Positions 26,197-35,700 of a stretch of DNA of 64,000 nt are shown one piece after another. The notes under the pieces were generated by a model, which made no database searches, was not told where the DNA came from, and saw only the letters and a program-made list of their open reading frames with translations. Position numbers and translations under genes: made by a program. The stretch's first letter is position 1. Each line of letters opens with the position of its first letter. This DNA comes from Flavobacterium lindanitolerans. GTDB taxonomy: Bacteria; Bacteroidota; Bacteroidia; Flavobacteriales; Flavobacteriaceae. The stretch spans positions 1 through 64,000 of the forward strand of contig NZ_PJND01000011.1 in NCBI RefSeq assembly GCF_002846575.1, written 5' to 3'.

Positions 26197-26227
26197 AAAG
26201 TTATTCGCCAAGCGGGTAACTTTTTTT
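26197..26227 (+). terminator. Terminator after the tRNA-Lys pair
   Basis: A 12-bp stem with two G-U pairs (AAAGTTATTCGC with GCGGGTAACTTT) and loop CAA is followed by T5. Confidence 0.75.
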
Positions 26228-26233
26228 GTTTAC

Positions 26234-26315
26234 GGCCACGTGGAGAAATTGGTAGACTCGCCATCTTGAGGGGGTGGTGCTGCAAGGCGTATGGGTTCGA
26301 ATCCCATCGTGGTCA
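26234..26315 (+). tRNA. tRNA-Leu (anticodon GAG)
   Basis: 82-nt class II tRNA. Acceptor GGCCACG pairs with CGTGGTC (one G-U). The anticodon stem CCATC/GGTGG encloses loop TTGAGGG, giving GAG. A long variable arm (GCTGCAAGGC region) and T-arm GGGTTCGAATCCC are present. DNA downstream is broken and foreign-looking, consistent with use of the tRNA 3' end as an integration site. Confidence 0.93.
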
Positions 26316-26320
26316 CATCT

Positions 26321-26361
26321 TGGGACAAGTCAGAAAACTTCTGGATTGTCCCATTTTTTTT
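26321..26361 (+). terminator. Terminator after tRNA-Leu
   Basis: An 8-bp stem TGGGACAA with TTGTCCCA, extended by an inner TCAGAA/TTCTGG pairing, is followed by T8. Confidence 0.85.
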
Positions 26362-26470
26362 ACCCCGCAATCCCTTATCAAACAGCAACATAAGCCTTAG
26401 CGCTTCGTTTACCCTGGCGGTTCGATATCCGAATCCGTCAAATATCAGTTTTTCAGGGAACATCGTTCTT

Positions 26471-26804
26471 TTTGACGACACAAAAAATTCAAATACAACA
26501 GAATTGGATACTCAACTAACCAACAAAACATTTGCCAAAACAGTACTAATTAATTCTCCAACATCACTCTTAGGGCATGAATTTATACATACATTTGGGT
26601 GGAAAAATGATGCTAAAGGTTATTTGGCAAGGAGAAAAGATATAACTGACAGAAAAATACGCCTTATTTTCGAAACGCTGAGGAAAAAAGGCAACAACCT
26701 TATCTAGTCAGATAAATACGAATCTTCAAGAAAATCCAAGAAATAATTACATGGGGCTAGATGTAGCTACCCAAGGAGCTCTATCAAATAAATTAAAATT
26801 ATAA
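26471..26804 (+). pseudogene. Frameshifted fragment of an HExxH toxin-like C-terminus
   Basis: One frame encodes a stretch with SLLGHEFIHTFGW, an HExxH zinc-protease motif (HEFIH), and stops at 26705-26707. The sense continues in the next frame through SSQINTNLQENPRNNYMGLD and ends at a TAA at 26802-26804. The shift falls at a run of six A near 26684-26689. There is no start or N-terminal part: the fragment abuts the tRNA-Leu terminator region. Short HExxH domains at the C-terminus of large secreted proteins are known polymorphic toxin tips, and the lipoprotein gene 1 nt downstream would be the expected immunity position. Toxin identity is inference. Confidence 0.5.
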
Positions 26805-26805
26805 C

Positions 26806-27237
26806 ATGAAAATAAAAATTATATTAATACTGTCAGTGTTTTGTTTTTTTGGCTGTAAAACCAGAAATAATATTACAATCCAAAATAATCCTATAGAAGT
26901 AACAAAATTCATGGGATCAATTACTACACAACCCTATTCAATTAACGAGAAAACATTTTGGAATTCTAAAGATGAACATGCTAAATTATTGATCAAAAAC
27001 AATGTGTTTATTGAAGATGTTAAGAGCCTAAAAAATCATTCATCACAAAATTTTAAAGAATACAACTATGCTTTTATTATGAGACACGGTAAAAGTACCG
27101 ACACATTATATAGCGATTCTAGTTTACAAAGTTGGATTCTAAAAGAAAATAACACAACATCGTATTTTTATGATGAAGAAGGAATAATAGCTGAAAAATT
27201 GAGAACAAGTTATTCCTTTTTTTATGATTGTTGGTAG
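26806..27237 (+). CDS. Lipoprotein, candidate immunity protein
   Basis: 143 residues. A lipoprotein signal peptide MKIKIILILSVFCFFGC is followed by a soluble domain of unknown family with IHR-free, Asn/Lys/Ser-rich sequence. It begins 1 nt after the stop of the toxin-like fragment, so it was once translationally coupled to it. Immunity proteins against periplasm-acting effectors are often lipoproteins. It looks intact even though its partner is broken, as orphan immunity genes often are. No sequence family recognised. Confidence 0.65.
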   Translation: MKIKIILILSVFCFFGCKTRNNITIQNNPIEVTKFMGSITTQPYSINEKTFWNSKDEHAKLLIKNNVFIEDVKSLKNHSSQNFKEYNYAFIMRHGKSTDTLYSDSSLQSWILKENNTTSYFYDEEGIIAEKLRTSYSFFYDCW

Positions 27238-27360
27238 GTAATACATTGAAGATGTCAGCCCTAAATAATTAATATTATGTCTTGAAAAAAAATTAGAGCA
27301 TTTATTTGCCGACCTTTTAAGTAACCATTAATTGATGAGGGTCGTAAGGCCCTTAAGTAA

Positions 27361-27393
27361 AAGCCAATCCTTTCGGATTGGCTTATTATTTTT
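27361..27393 (+). terminator. Intrinsic terminator downstream of the lipoprotein
   Basis: A 10-bp perfect stem, AAGCCAATCC with GGATTGGCTT, and loop TTTC are followed by ATTATTTTT. Confidence 0.8.
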
Positions 27394-27876
27394 CCATTTA
27401 TTAATTTAAAAGAATCCTTTGTAAATAAATTATTCCCTTTGTAAATGAAGAACTTAAAAGTTCATGTTTTGACTTTAGCTAATAAAGCAGCAAAGCGTTA
27501 GTTCCCATCTTCGTTGCAATCAAATATGCTAATCCTTCGTGTAAAACCCTCTGCTCCATTCTGTCCACTTCATTCCAAAACCAAATCCGAAATCAACTTT
27601 AAATCATAGATGAAATGGTTCAAGTTTTGCACCAGCATGTTCACTTTCAAAAACCTGTATTCACTTACTTATCAGAGCGTTGCAGGTTTTTAATGTTAGT
27701 TTCCCAATATTTTCACAGCAATATATCTTTACTCTTCACTTTCTTTCTGATTTACAGCATAGATAATCAAATGAATAGATTGTTAGAATAAATACCAACA
27801 ATCGGTGGTTATATTCTATGGATTGAGTATATGACAAATCTGAAATTGAAACAAAATGGTCAGCAACCTGGTAATT
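27394..27876. other. Gene-free stretch, probably decayed DNA
   Basis: Some 480 bases with no ORF longer than a few dozen codons on either strand. Minus-strand translations around 27550-27650 give short protein-like runs interrupted by stops (for example VFESEHAGAKLEPFHL). These suggest a degraded gene but could not be assigned. No repeat, RNA gene or att duplication of the tRNA-Leu end was found here. Confidence 0.4.
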
Positions 27877-28830
27877 CTATCCGGAAAAATCAGCAAGCAT
27901 ATCCAATGAAGGAACAAAAAACAATGTTCCTGTTTTGGCAGTACTGAAATCCAGAATACGATCATAATTTCCCGGAGGATCACCTACAAACATATTAGTC
28001 AGCATTTTCTCTACCGTACTGAAAGTACTTGTATAGCATATAAAATAAGTCCCCATTTCATTTGTAGCTACATTCCCAAAAGGCATATTATCGCGGACAA
28101 CCTTGAAATCATCTCCAATATTAGCTAAGGCTATATGTGAATTCTGAGGTTTTACATCATCATCCATTTCTATATCATGCTCTTTCGATCTGCCTATTAC
28201 TTTTTCCTGTTCTTCTACAGAAAGTAATTTCCAGGCATTAAGATTATGGACATACTTCTGAACAAAGAGGTAGCTTCCTCCCCTATAATCCAAATCCTGC
28301 TCATTAATTACTGAAAAATAATCCCTATCCGTTCCATGAGGATTTTCCGTTCCGTCTACGAAACCCAAAATAGATCGGCTGTCCCAATAACGGAATCCCT
28401 GAACTTCTACAACACAGTCTCCAATGACTTTCATAGTGTCCGAAATCACCGAAGACATATCATAGGCAAGACTTTTTTGATCCGAACGGATATGAAAATG
28501 TAAATCTCCTTTAGTAGCCACGGCAATATGCTTATCACCCATAACAGGCTCAAATGGCTTCAATTCTTTAGGCAGCGGTTTTGGCAAATCGAGTTTTAGC
28601 CATGCTTCATAGCCTATTCCCATAACGCAGCTTGCTTTAGAATCCGGAAATCGGTCAAGGCCAGAATTATTCAGGTTTATTACCAAAGCACATATTCTTT
28701 GGAAGCAGGATTTTATCTTTTCTATCGGAATCTGTTCCTTGAAATTCCAAACCAGAAAATAAGTATTGTTATTAGGATAATCGGTTACATTTTGAGGAGT
28801 ACTATGCATAGTAAATTTATTTATTATCAC
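27877..28830 (-). CDS. DyP-type heme peroxidase
   Basis: 317 residues. The dye-decolorising peroxidase motif GxxDG is GFVDGTENP (about residues 150-158), the proximal heme-ligand His is in PQNSHIALAN, and RDNMPFG supplies the distal-side Arg. It most resembles the cytoplasmic YfeX-type branch, with no signal peptide. ATG at 28809 (MHSTPQ) is an alternative start 7 codons in. Monocistronic; physiological substrate unknown. Confidence 0.92.
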   Translation of the reverse strand: MIINKFTMHSTPQNVTDYPNNNTYFLVWNFKEQIPIEKIKSCFQRICALVINLNNSGLDRFPDSKASCVMGIGYEAWLKLDLPKPLPKELKPFEPVMGDKHIAVATKGDLHFHIRSDQKSLAYDMSSVISDTMKVIGDCVVEVQGFRYWDSRSILGFVDGTENPHGTDRDYFSVINEQDLDYRGGSYLFVQKYVHNLNAWKLLSVEEQEKVIGRSKEHDIEMDDDVKPQNSHIALANIGDDFKVVRDNMPFGNVATNEMGTYFICYTSTFSTVEKMLTNMFVGDPPGNYDRILDFSTAKTGTLFFVPSLDMLADFSG

Positions 28831-28893
28831 GTTTGTCCTTTATTCGGATCCTTCAAGATTTTACAAGAAAGCAGGTTCTAAGATACTTTATTA

Positions 28894-29499
28894 TTAACCG
28901 TTAAACAATTTTCTTCGCTTTATTGCTCTCCCTTTTCTAAGTTGTACCGCATGATATAATGAAGGAACATCATTTGTCCATTCTTTTAGCGTTAAGATAA
29001 TGCCTATAATTTCAATTCGTGTAATCATTCCAACCCAAAAACACATTTGGAACAGATAAACCGATTGGCATTCCACTATTACCTGAATCAACGTGCAAAA
29101 TAATAGTAATGTCCAAAATTTTGCCCCAAGTGAATGGGTTGCTATTTCTTTTCTAAATTTTAAAAAACTGACTGCATAAGTCAGAATTTCAGTTCCAATA
29201 AGAATAGAAACCAATAATATATTATTTTTAAAAAACTCCGGACACTGGATAAAGGTTGCCAACGCAACACAAATAAAAAAAATCTGGTCAATAGTAGAAT
29301 CCAGCCTTCTTAGCAATTGTGTTGAAATATTTAATTTTCTTGCTATGATTCCGTCAAATATATCTGTCAACAGACCGATTGTTAGTAGAGACACAGCTAT
29401 TGGCTTATAATTTTGAATATTTATATAGCTTACTATAACAATCAAAAATCCGATTACTAATCTGGAGAATATTAAAATTTTGGGAATTTGATTTTTCAT
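28894..29499 (-). CDS. CDP-alcohol phosphatidyltransferase family protein
   Basis: 201 residues, with about six hydrophobic helices. The signature D-G-x2-A-R-x8-G-x3-D-x3-D reads DGIIARKLNISTQLLRRLDSTID in parts: both Asp pairs are present but the central Gly is Leu. It would transfer a phosphoalcohol group from a CDP donor, but the substituted Gly and unknown acceptor leave the exact product open. It stands alone between the peroxidase and the Tiki/EreA-like gene. Confidence 0.8.
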   Translation of the reverse strand: MKNQIPKILIFSRLVIGFLIVIVSYINIQNYKPIAVSLLTIGLLTDIFDGIIARKLNISTQLLRRLDSTIDQIFFICVALATFIQCPEFFKNNILLVSILIGTEILTYAVSFLKFRKEIATHSLGAKFWTLLLFCTLIQVIVECQSVYLFQMCFWVGMITRIEIIGIILTLKEWTNDVPSLYHAVQLRKGRAIKRRKLFNG

Positions 29500-29543
29500 T
29501 GATTGATATAAAAGTTAGCTTTCAATAATTTTCTCTTTATGAA

Positions 29544-29603
29544 CTTTGTGCCTCAGCGTCTATGAGAATAATTATTTTCTCGCAAAGACGCAGAGGCGCA
29601 AAA
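29544..29603. repeat. Palindromic intergenic repeat, copy 1
   Basis: Arms at 29545-29561 and 29586-29602 pair at 15 of 17 positions (TTTGTGCCTCAGCGTCT and AGACGCAGAGGCGCAAA). An inner GAGAA/TTCTC stem lies around AATAATTA. The core GCGTCT...GCAAAGACGC is shared with the element at 54350. Confidence 0.75.
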
Positions 29604-29634
29604 TAATAAACTTATCAGAATTGGCTTTTGCTTT

Positions 29635-30690
29635 CTATTTTAGTTTTGTTAGTGCTTTAGAGTTTCTCAGCAAAAACACATATTGAAAATAATCTGTCGT
29701 AAAAATACCTTCCTCAGGAACAATATTTTCTCCAAAAATTCTCGATTTCACATTGATCAGTTGTTGTGATGTAAGGTATGGTGAATTTGGCGAATCAATT
29801 TTGAAAAGTGTAATTGTATTAGGTTTACTCAATTCTTTGAGGTCTTTTATCCCTTTAACTAACTGCAATGGTCCATCTGCATTTACCCAATCAATTTTTT
29901 CATCCTCAGGTGTTGGAAATTGAGGGTTTTTAGGAAGATACATTTCACTGTCAATCGTATAACTAACAAAACTGGCGGTTTTAATACCTGATTTTTTTAA
30001 CCCGGAAGCAAATGTTTCTTTTCCGTTTTCGGTTTTACTTTGTAGTACATGGAAATATCCAAAAAGTCCGTAAAATTTTTCATTCTCAAGTTTCATTTTC
30101 TTGATTGAATTTTTGAAATTCACTACCATAGCAGCATCTCTCGATACTTTTGAGTCATCATCAAAATTCTTGTCTATCCCGATTACGGTAATTTTTAAAG
30201 AATCGGCTAACTTTTGATTGTAATCGTAGATTTCATTCCATTTGTCAAATAATTCCTGACTGGACTGCTGCGGGATTCTTTGCTTTATGTCCACTACAAC
30301 TTCTTTTAATTTTGCTTGATTTTTTGAGCTGTCTTTTAAAAAAGCATTTAGTTTTTTGGCCGTCAAGCTATCCATCTCTGCAATATAATATTTAACGCCT
30401 GCCTTTTTGTTTAGGAAAAACAGCAGCTCCTTGTCTAGTTTTTGATTATCGGCATAACCGTGAATTTCCCCTAAAAGAAAAACCTGCGATTTGTAAAAAT
30501 CTTCATCAAAAAGTTCTTCATTAATTGAACCCTTAATTTCAGTTTTATTTTTTGTCAGATAGCTAATGTTATTTTCATTTTTGGAACCCAGAAATAATTT
30601 ATTACTTATAAAAAAATATAAGAATAAAAGTAAAAAGATGCTTACAATAGCTGTAAATGTGAATTTGATAATTTTTAAAAATTTCTTCAT
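29635..30690 (-). CDS. Membrane-anchored Tiki/erythromycin-esterase-like protein
   Basis: 351 residues. One N-terminal membrane helix (about 10-33) is followed by a soluble domain with VFLLGEIHGYADNQKLDKEL and an IAEMDS strand, the GE-x-H plus E pattern of the EreA/ChaN/TraB-Tiki superfamily. ATG at 30690 (MKKFLKI) is preferred over the ATG at 30732, which adds a non-hydrophobic leader before the helix. It is probably a periplasmic enzyme or heme-binding-like protein; activity unknown. Confidence 0.7.
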   Translation of the reverse strand: MKKFLKIIKFTFTAIVSIFLLLFLYFFISNKLFLGSKNENNISYLTKNKTEIKGSINEELFDEDFYKSQVFLLGEIHGYADNQKLDKELLFFLNKKAGVKYYIAEMDSLTAKKLNAFLKDSSKNQAKLKEVVVDIKQRIPQQSSQELFDKWNEIYDYNQKLADSLKITVIGIDKNFDDDSKVSRDAAMVVNFKNSIKKMKLENEKFYGLFGYFHVLQSKTENGKETFASGLKKSGIKTASFVSYTIDSEMYLPKNPQFPTPEDEKIDWVNADGPLQLVKGIKDLKELSKPNTITLFKIDSPNSPYLTSQQLINVKSRIFGENIVPEEGIFTTDYFQYVFLLRNSKALTKLK

Positions 30691-30947
30691 GGTTTGATTA
30701 TTTTGATACAAAAGTATCTGTGAGAAAATCAATACTCAATTTTTAATTACTGAACTGTTGTTTTTTTATGATGAACCGTTGTATAGCCCAAATAACACTA
30801 CGTTTCAACTGAACTAAAAATAATAAAATTCAACAACTTACACCATTACAAAGATCTCAAATTCATAAAATTTCACAAATCAAATAAGGAATACTATAAT
30901 AGCACACCATTTCCAAATTCTGAATTTTGACAACAAAATATTTATCC

Positions 30948-31523
30948 ATGTTACTATTAATCAAAGGAATGGTTTGCAATAGATGTGTCTATGTCCTGGA
31001 ACAAGAGTTCACCAACCTTGGTTTCACGGAAGCAGATATTCAACTAGGACGTGTTATACTTAATACTAGTGACATTCAAACCTCAGACTTAACCATTATA
31101 CGGTCAATGCTCATAAAAAATGGTTTTGACCTTCTATACAGCAGAAATCAGATAATAGTCGAAAAAATAAAAGTGCTGGTTGAAAATGGAATCAACATAC
31201 AGCTTACTACCAATACTTCTCTAAAGTTTTCAACATACATCAGCAATAAACTGAATAAAAATTACGATACCTTAAGTGCTATATTTTCCTCAATAGAAGG
31301 AAATACGCTTGAGAAACATATCATTCTTCAGAAGATTGAAAAAGTTAAGGAATTATTGGTTTATACAGACCAATCGTTATCCGATATCGCCTTCACTCTT
31401 GGATATAGCAGTCCCTCCCATCTTTCCAACCAACTAAAAAAATATACCGGCTTTACTTCTTCCTATTACAAACAAATCAGGCAAGATAAAATTATTATTC
31501 AGAAACAGGCAAGTAAAAATTAA
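30948..31523 (+). CDS. AraC-family regulator with N-terminal HMA-like metal-binding domain
   Basis: 191 residues. Residues 1-65 have the heavy-metal-associated fold pattern: GMVCNRC with Cys pair CxxC, then alternating strands ending NGFDLL. Residues about 100-185 form the AraC DNA-binding domain (SLSDIAFTLGYSSPSHLSNQ, FKKYTGFTSSYYK type). It is likely a sensor whose CxxC binds a soft metal such as Cu(I) and switches transcription. The tripartite RND operon starts 178 nt downstream on the same strand and is the obvious target; this is inference. A TTG start at 30927 is possible. Confidence 0.85.
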   Translation: MLLLIKGMVCNRCVYVLEQEFTNLGFTEADIQLGRVILNTSDIQTSDLTIIRSMLIKNGFDLLYSRNQIIVEKIKVLVENGINIQLTTNTSLKFSTYISNKLNKNYDTLSAIFSSIEGNTLEKHIILQKIEKVKELLVYTDQSLSDIAFTLGYSSPSHLSNQLKKYTGFTSSYYKQIRQDKIIIQKQASKN

Positions 31524-31701
31524 GCTTCCTTTCCTTCGATATTATCAACTATATTTCAATGAGTTACACTATTACTATAACAACAATACTCCCATGTAAA
31601 TTTCGCAATTCTTAGCTGTAATTGTGCTAAAGCCACCTTCATTTCCTCTTCTAAATTTGCCAATAAAATCAATTGTTTGTTACATAATTTTAAAAAAGGC
31701 C

Positions 31702-32754
31702 ATGTACAGAAACCATACACACAAATTAGGAATCCTGATTCCATTAGTAAGCATTTTGCTTACAGCATGCCAGAACAAACCTAAGGAAGCCGCGACGCCG
31801 GCTGTAGCCAACAAACTGCCCGTTGACATTATCGTTGCGCAGGAAAAAGCACTCGACCAAAGAGAAATATTTGTAGGCACCATCATGCCTCTTCGTGAAG
31901 TGGCGATTGTCAGTGAAACAGCACAAAAAATAACTAAAGTAGCTTTTCAAGACGGCAGTTATGTCAGTCAGGGAGCTGTACTTTATACACTCAATGATGC
32001 CGACATCAAATCCAAACTCCGACAGGTACAGGCTGAACTGCAACTGGCCCGATTAAACAAAGACAGGATGGCCAACCTACTAAAAACCGAAACCGTGAAG
32101 CAATCAGAGTATGACGAGGCGCTCATGCGTTTTACCTCGCTCGAAGCACAACAAGACTATTTGCAGACAGAATTGGCCAAAACGGTCATCAGAGCACCTT
32201 TCTCAGGCAAAATAGGTATTTCTCAGGTGCATCTGGGAGCCTATGTCTCACCTGGTACTCCACTCGTTAATCTGCAGGACCAGAGCAATATAAAAATCAA
32301 CTTTACGCTTCCCGAAAGATACCTGCCATTACTAACAACCGGTACTCCAATTAAATTCAGTACAGGACTATCAGAAGAATATTATAATGCCAACGTTACT
32401 GCTACCGAACCCGGACTTGATGCCCAAGGCAGAAGCCTACAGGTACAAGCTACTACTAGTAATAACAGCGGTAAACTCCGTGCCGGACAGTCTGTCAAAG
32501 TCTACTTCAGTACGGAACAAAAAGGCGCAACAGGTGTCATGATACCTACCGAAGCATTGATGCCCGGCGAAAAAGGTTATAATGCCTTTGTCATAAAAGG
32601 CGGTATGGCCAAACCCGTACCTGTAACTATTAGTAACAGGACCGAAACAGAAGCCATTATCACTTCAGGCATAAAATCCGGCGACAGCATTATTGTGTCC
32701 AATATGTTACGTATTGGTGACGGAACTCCGGTACAAACTGTCACGAAAAAATAA
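31702..32754 (+). CDS. RND efflux periplasmic adaptor (membrane fusion protein), lipoprotein
   Basis: 350 residues. The signal peptide ends LLTAC, a lipobox. The HlyD/AcrA architecture is visible: beta-barrel and lipoyl halves around an alpha hairpin (LRQVQAELQLARLNKDRM to YDEALMRFTSLEAQQDYL), then IRAPFSGKIGISQVHLGAYV. The adaptor bridges the inner-membrane pump and outer-membrane channel encoded next. An upstream in-frame ATG at 31624 is rejected because it would push the signal peptide inward. Confidence 0.93.
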   Translation: MYRNHTHKLGILIPLVSILLTACQNKPKEAATPAVANKLPVDIIVAQEKALDQREIFVGTIMPLREVAIVSETAQKITKVAFQDGSYVSQGAVLYTLNDADIKSKLRQVQAELQLARLNKDRMANLLKTETVKQSEYDEALMRFTSLEAQQDYLQTELAKTVIRAPFSGKIGISQVHLGAYVSPGTPLVNLQDQSNIKINFTLPERYLPLLTTGTPIKFSTGLSEEYYNANVTATEPGLDAQGRSLQVQATTSNNSGKLRAGQSVKVYFSTEQKGATGVMIPTEALMPGEKGYNAFVIKGGMAKPVPVTISNRTETEAIITSGIKSGDSIIVSNMLRIGDGTPVQTVTKK

Positions 32755-32775
32755 TCCATCTCAATTTGCAATATT

Positions 32776-35700
32776 ATGAGCATATCCTCTTTAAGCATAA
32801 AAAAGCCGGTTTTGGCCGGTGTGTTTTCCCTTCTTATTGTAATTTTGGGCATTGTTGGATGGAAACAGCTCGGAATTCGGGAATTCCCACTCACCGAACC
32901 ACCTGTAATATCCGTTATTACCTTCTATCCCGGCGCCAGTCCTGATGTAATAGCGTCCAAACTCACCCGCCCAATGGAAGAATCCATTGCTGAGGCAAGT
33001 GGTATACGTACCATATCGTCCGAATCCAGAGAGCAGGTAAGTGTTATTTCTATAGAATTTAACCGTGAAATAGATATTGAAGATGCCCTGAACGATGTCA
33101 GAGACAAAGTATCCAAAGCCCGGAAACAGCTTCCGGCAGACGTTGATCCGCCAATTGTACAGAAAGCATCCTCTGCAGACAATCTTGTAGCCTTTCTTGA
33201 AGTAGAAAGCGATACTAAAGATATTAAAGAAGTAAGCCACATCGCTTCTACCGTCATCAAAGACCGTGTACAATCCATTCCCGGTATTAACAACGTAGCT
33301 ATTGTAGGCGAACACAAATATGCCATGCGATTGCGCTTTGACCCGGTAAAACTGGCAGCCTATAAGCTGACTCCGGAAGACATTCGGCAGGCTCTACTCC
33401 GGGAAAACATTGACCTTCCATCCGGACGTATAGACGGTAACAGCAGCGAACTAAGCATACGAACGCTGGGAAGGCTGACTACTGTAAACGATTTTGAGGA
33501 AATGCTCATCAAACAAACCGGCAATACTGTTATCCGACTCAAAGATGTAGGCTCGGCAGAACTGGGTGAAATGAATGAACGTACCGCTATCATTAACGAA
33601 ACCGGAAACCTCAACCGTGTTGGTGTTGGTGTAGCCATACAAATACAACGCGGAGCCAACGCTATTGAAGTAGTCGACGAATTTTACAAACGTCTCGAGC
33701 AGTTACGTAAAGACATTCCGTCAGAATACCGACTTATCGTAGGATTCGACTTTACACAATCTGTCCGCGAGTCTATAAAAGAAGTAGAAGAAACTCTTTT
33801 TATTGCCTTTGGTCTTGTGGTTATTATTATCTTCCTGTTCCTGCGTGACTGGCGTTCTACCATCATACCTGTAATCGCAATTCCGGTATCCATATTATCG
33901 GCCTTTTTCATTATGTATATTGCGGGCTTTTCTATCAATGTACTTACCCTTTTGGGGTTGGTACTTGCCATAGGACTGGTGGTGGATGATGCTATTGTGG
34001 TGCTTGAAAATATTTATAAAAAAATAGAAGAAGGTATGCCTCCGGTACAGGCCGCCTTTAAAGGTTCCAAAGAAATTTATTTTGCCGTAATCTCAACTAC
34101 CATAACACTGGCAGCCGTATTTCTACCTATTGTATTTATGGGTGGTATTAGCGGACAGCTATTTAAAGAATTTGCCATCGTCGTGTCTGGTTCTGTATTG
34201 GTTTCGGCATTCGTTGCCCTTACGCTTACGCCTATGCTCAGCGCTTATTTCCTTAAAAAGAAACAAGGACCAGGTTGGTTTCATAGGGTTACCGAACCTT
34301 TCTTTGTTCATATGAACAATGGGTATGCCCGTCTGCTAACAACCTTTATGCGCTTCAGATGGATGGCATGGGTATTTCTGCTCATAACCTCCGGACTCAT
34401 TTACTTTGTAGGCCAAAAACTGCCTTCGGAACTGGCACCGGTAGAAGACCGTTCCAATATGAGCCTTATTGCCGTGGCTCCGGAAGGTGTCTCTTTCGAT
34501 TATATGAAAAAACACATGATGGAAGTCGGTAAATATGTTAATGACTCAACAGACGGACTGTATCAGACTTACTCCATGGTAGCTATTTCCTTTATTCCTG
34601 CCCCGGCTCCCGTCAATGTTGCCGTACAGAGTATTTATCTGAAAGATCCTAAAGAAAGAAAAGCCAGTATACAGGATTTGTATAACCAATATGGTGCTGC
34701 ATCTGCCAATTTCAGAGGATTCCTTCTGTTTCCTTATCTGCCGCCAACCATTGGTACGCGCTATGGTGGAGGGATGCCGGTACAGTTTGTATTGCAGAGC
34801 CAAAATCTGGATACCCTTACCGCTGCGCTTCCTAAATTCCTGAATGCCGTACGACAGAGTAAAAAATTAATGTTTGCTGATGCCGACCTCAAAATCAACA
34901 AACCCGAAATAAAAATAAACATCGACAGGCAAAAAGCAGCCTTAATGGGAGTTTCTATAGAAGAAGTTGCCAGAACATTGCAATTAGCCCTTTCAGGACA
35001 ACGTTATGGATATTTTCTGCGTAATGACAGACAGTATGAAGTCATTGGACAAATGGAACGTGAATATCGAAACGACATCACAGACCTTAATTCCATATAT
35101 GTACGTTCCACAACAGGACAATTGATTCCGCTAAACAACCTCATTGCTACAGAAGAAGCCGTAAGTCCGGCAGCCATATATCGTTATGACCAGTATACTT
35201 CTGCCACCATATCTGCAGCTCCGGCTCCGAGTGTGAGTCTTGCCGAAGGCATAGAAGAAATAGAACGGATAAAAACCGAAGTACTGGGTGATAACTTCAA
35301 AACGTCATTAGCCGGCCAGTCTCGTGATTATAGAGAAAGTCAGGGCAATATCCTCTTTACTCTTATCCTCGCTCTGGTGATTATTTACATGATTCTGGCC
35401 GCACAATTTGAAAGTCTGCGCGACCCGCTGACTATTATGCTTACCGTTCCAATGGCGGTTACAGGAGCCATCCTCAGCCTCCATTGGTTTGGTCAAAGCC
35501 TTAATGTATTCAGTCAGATTGGCATCATCACTCTCGTAGGACTCATTACAAAAAACGGAATTCTGATTGTGGAGTTTGCCAACCACCTGAAAGACACCGG
35601 ACTCTCCAAATATGAAGCAGCTATACAAGCGGCAGAACAGCGATTCCGTCCTATTCTGATGACCTCACTTGCTATGATATTTGGTGCCTTACCTATCGCA

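Noticed and set aside
26230-26481. A minus-strand frame across tRNA-Leu
   Set aside because: It runs through the tRNA and its terminator. The short stretch DGFGYRTARVNEALRL looked integrase-like but no signature tyrosine or R-H-R set could be placed.
32791-33315. Long minus-strand frames inside the RND pump gene and similar frames inside susC and tgt
   Set aside because: These are shadow frames opposite strongly conserved coding sequence; none has a conserved domain.
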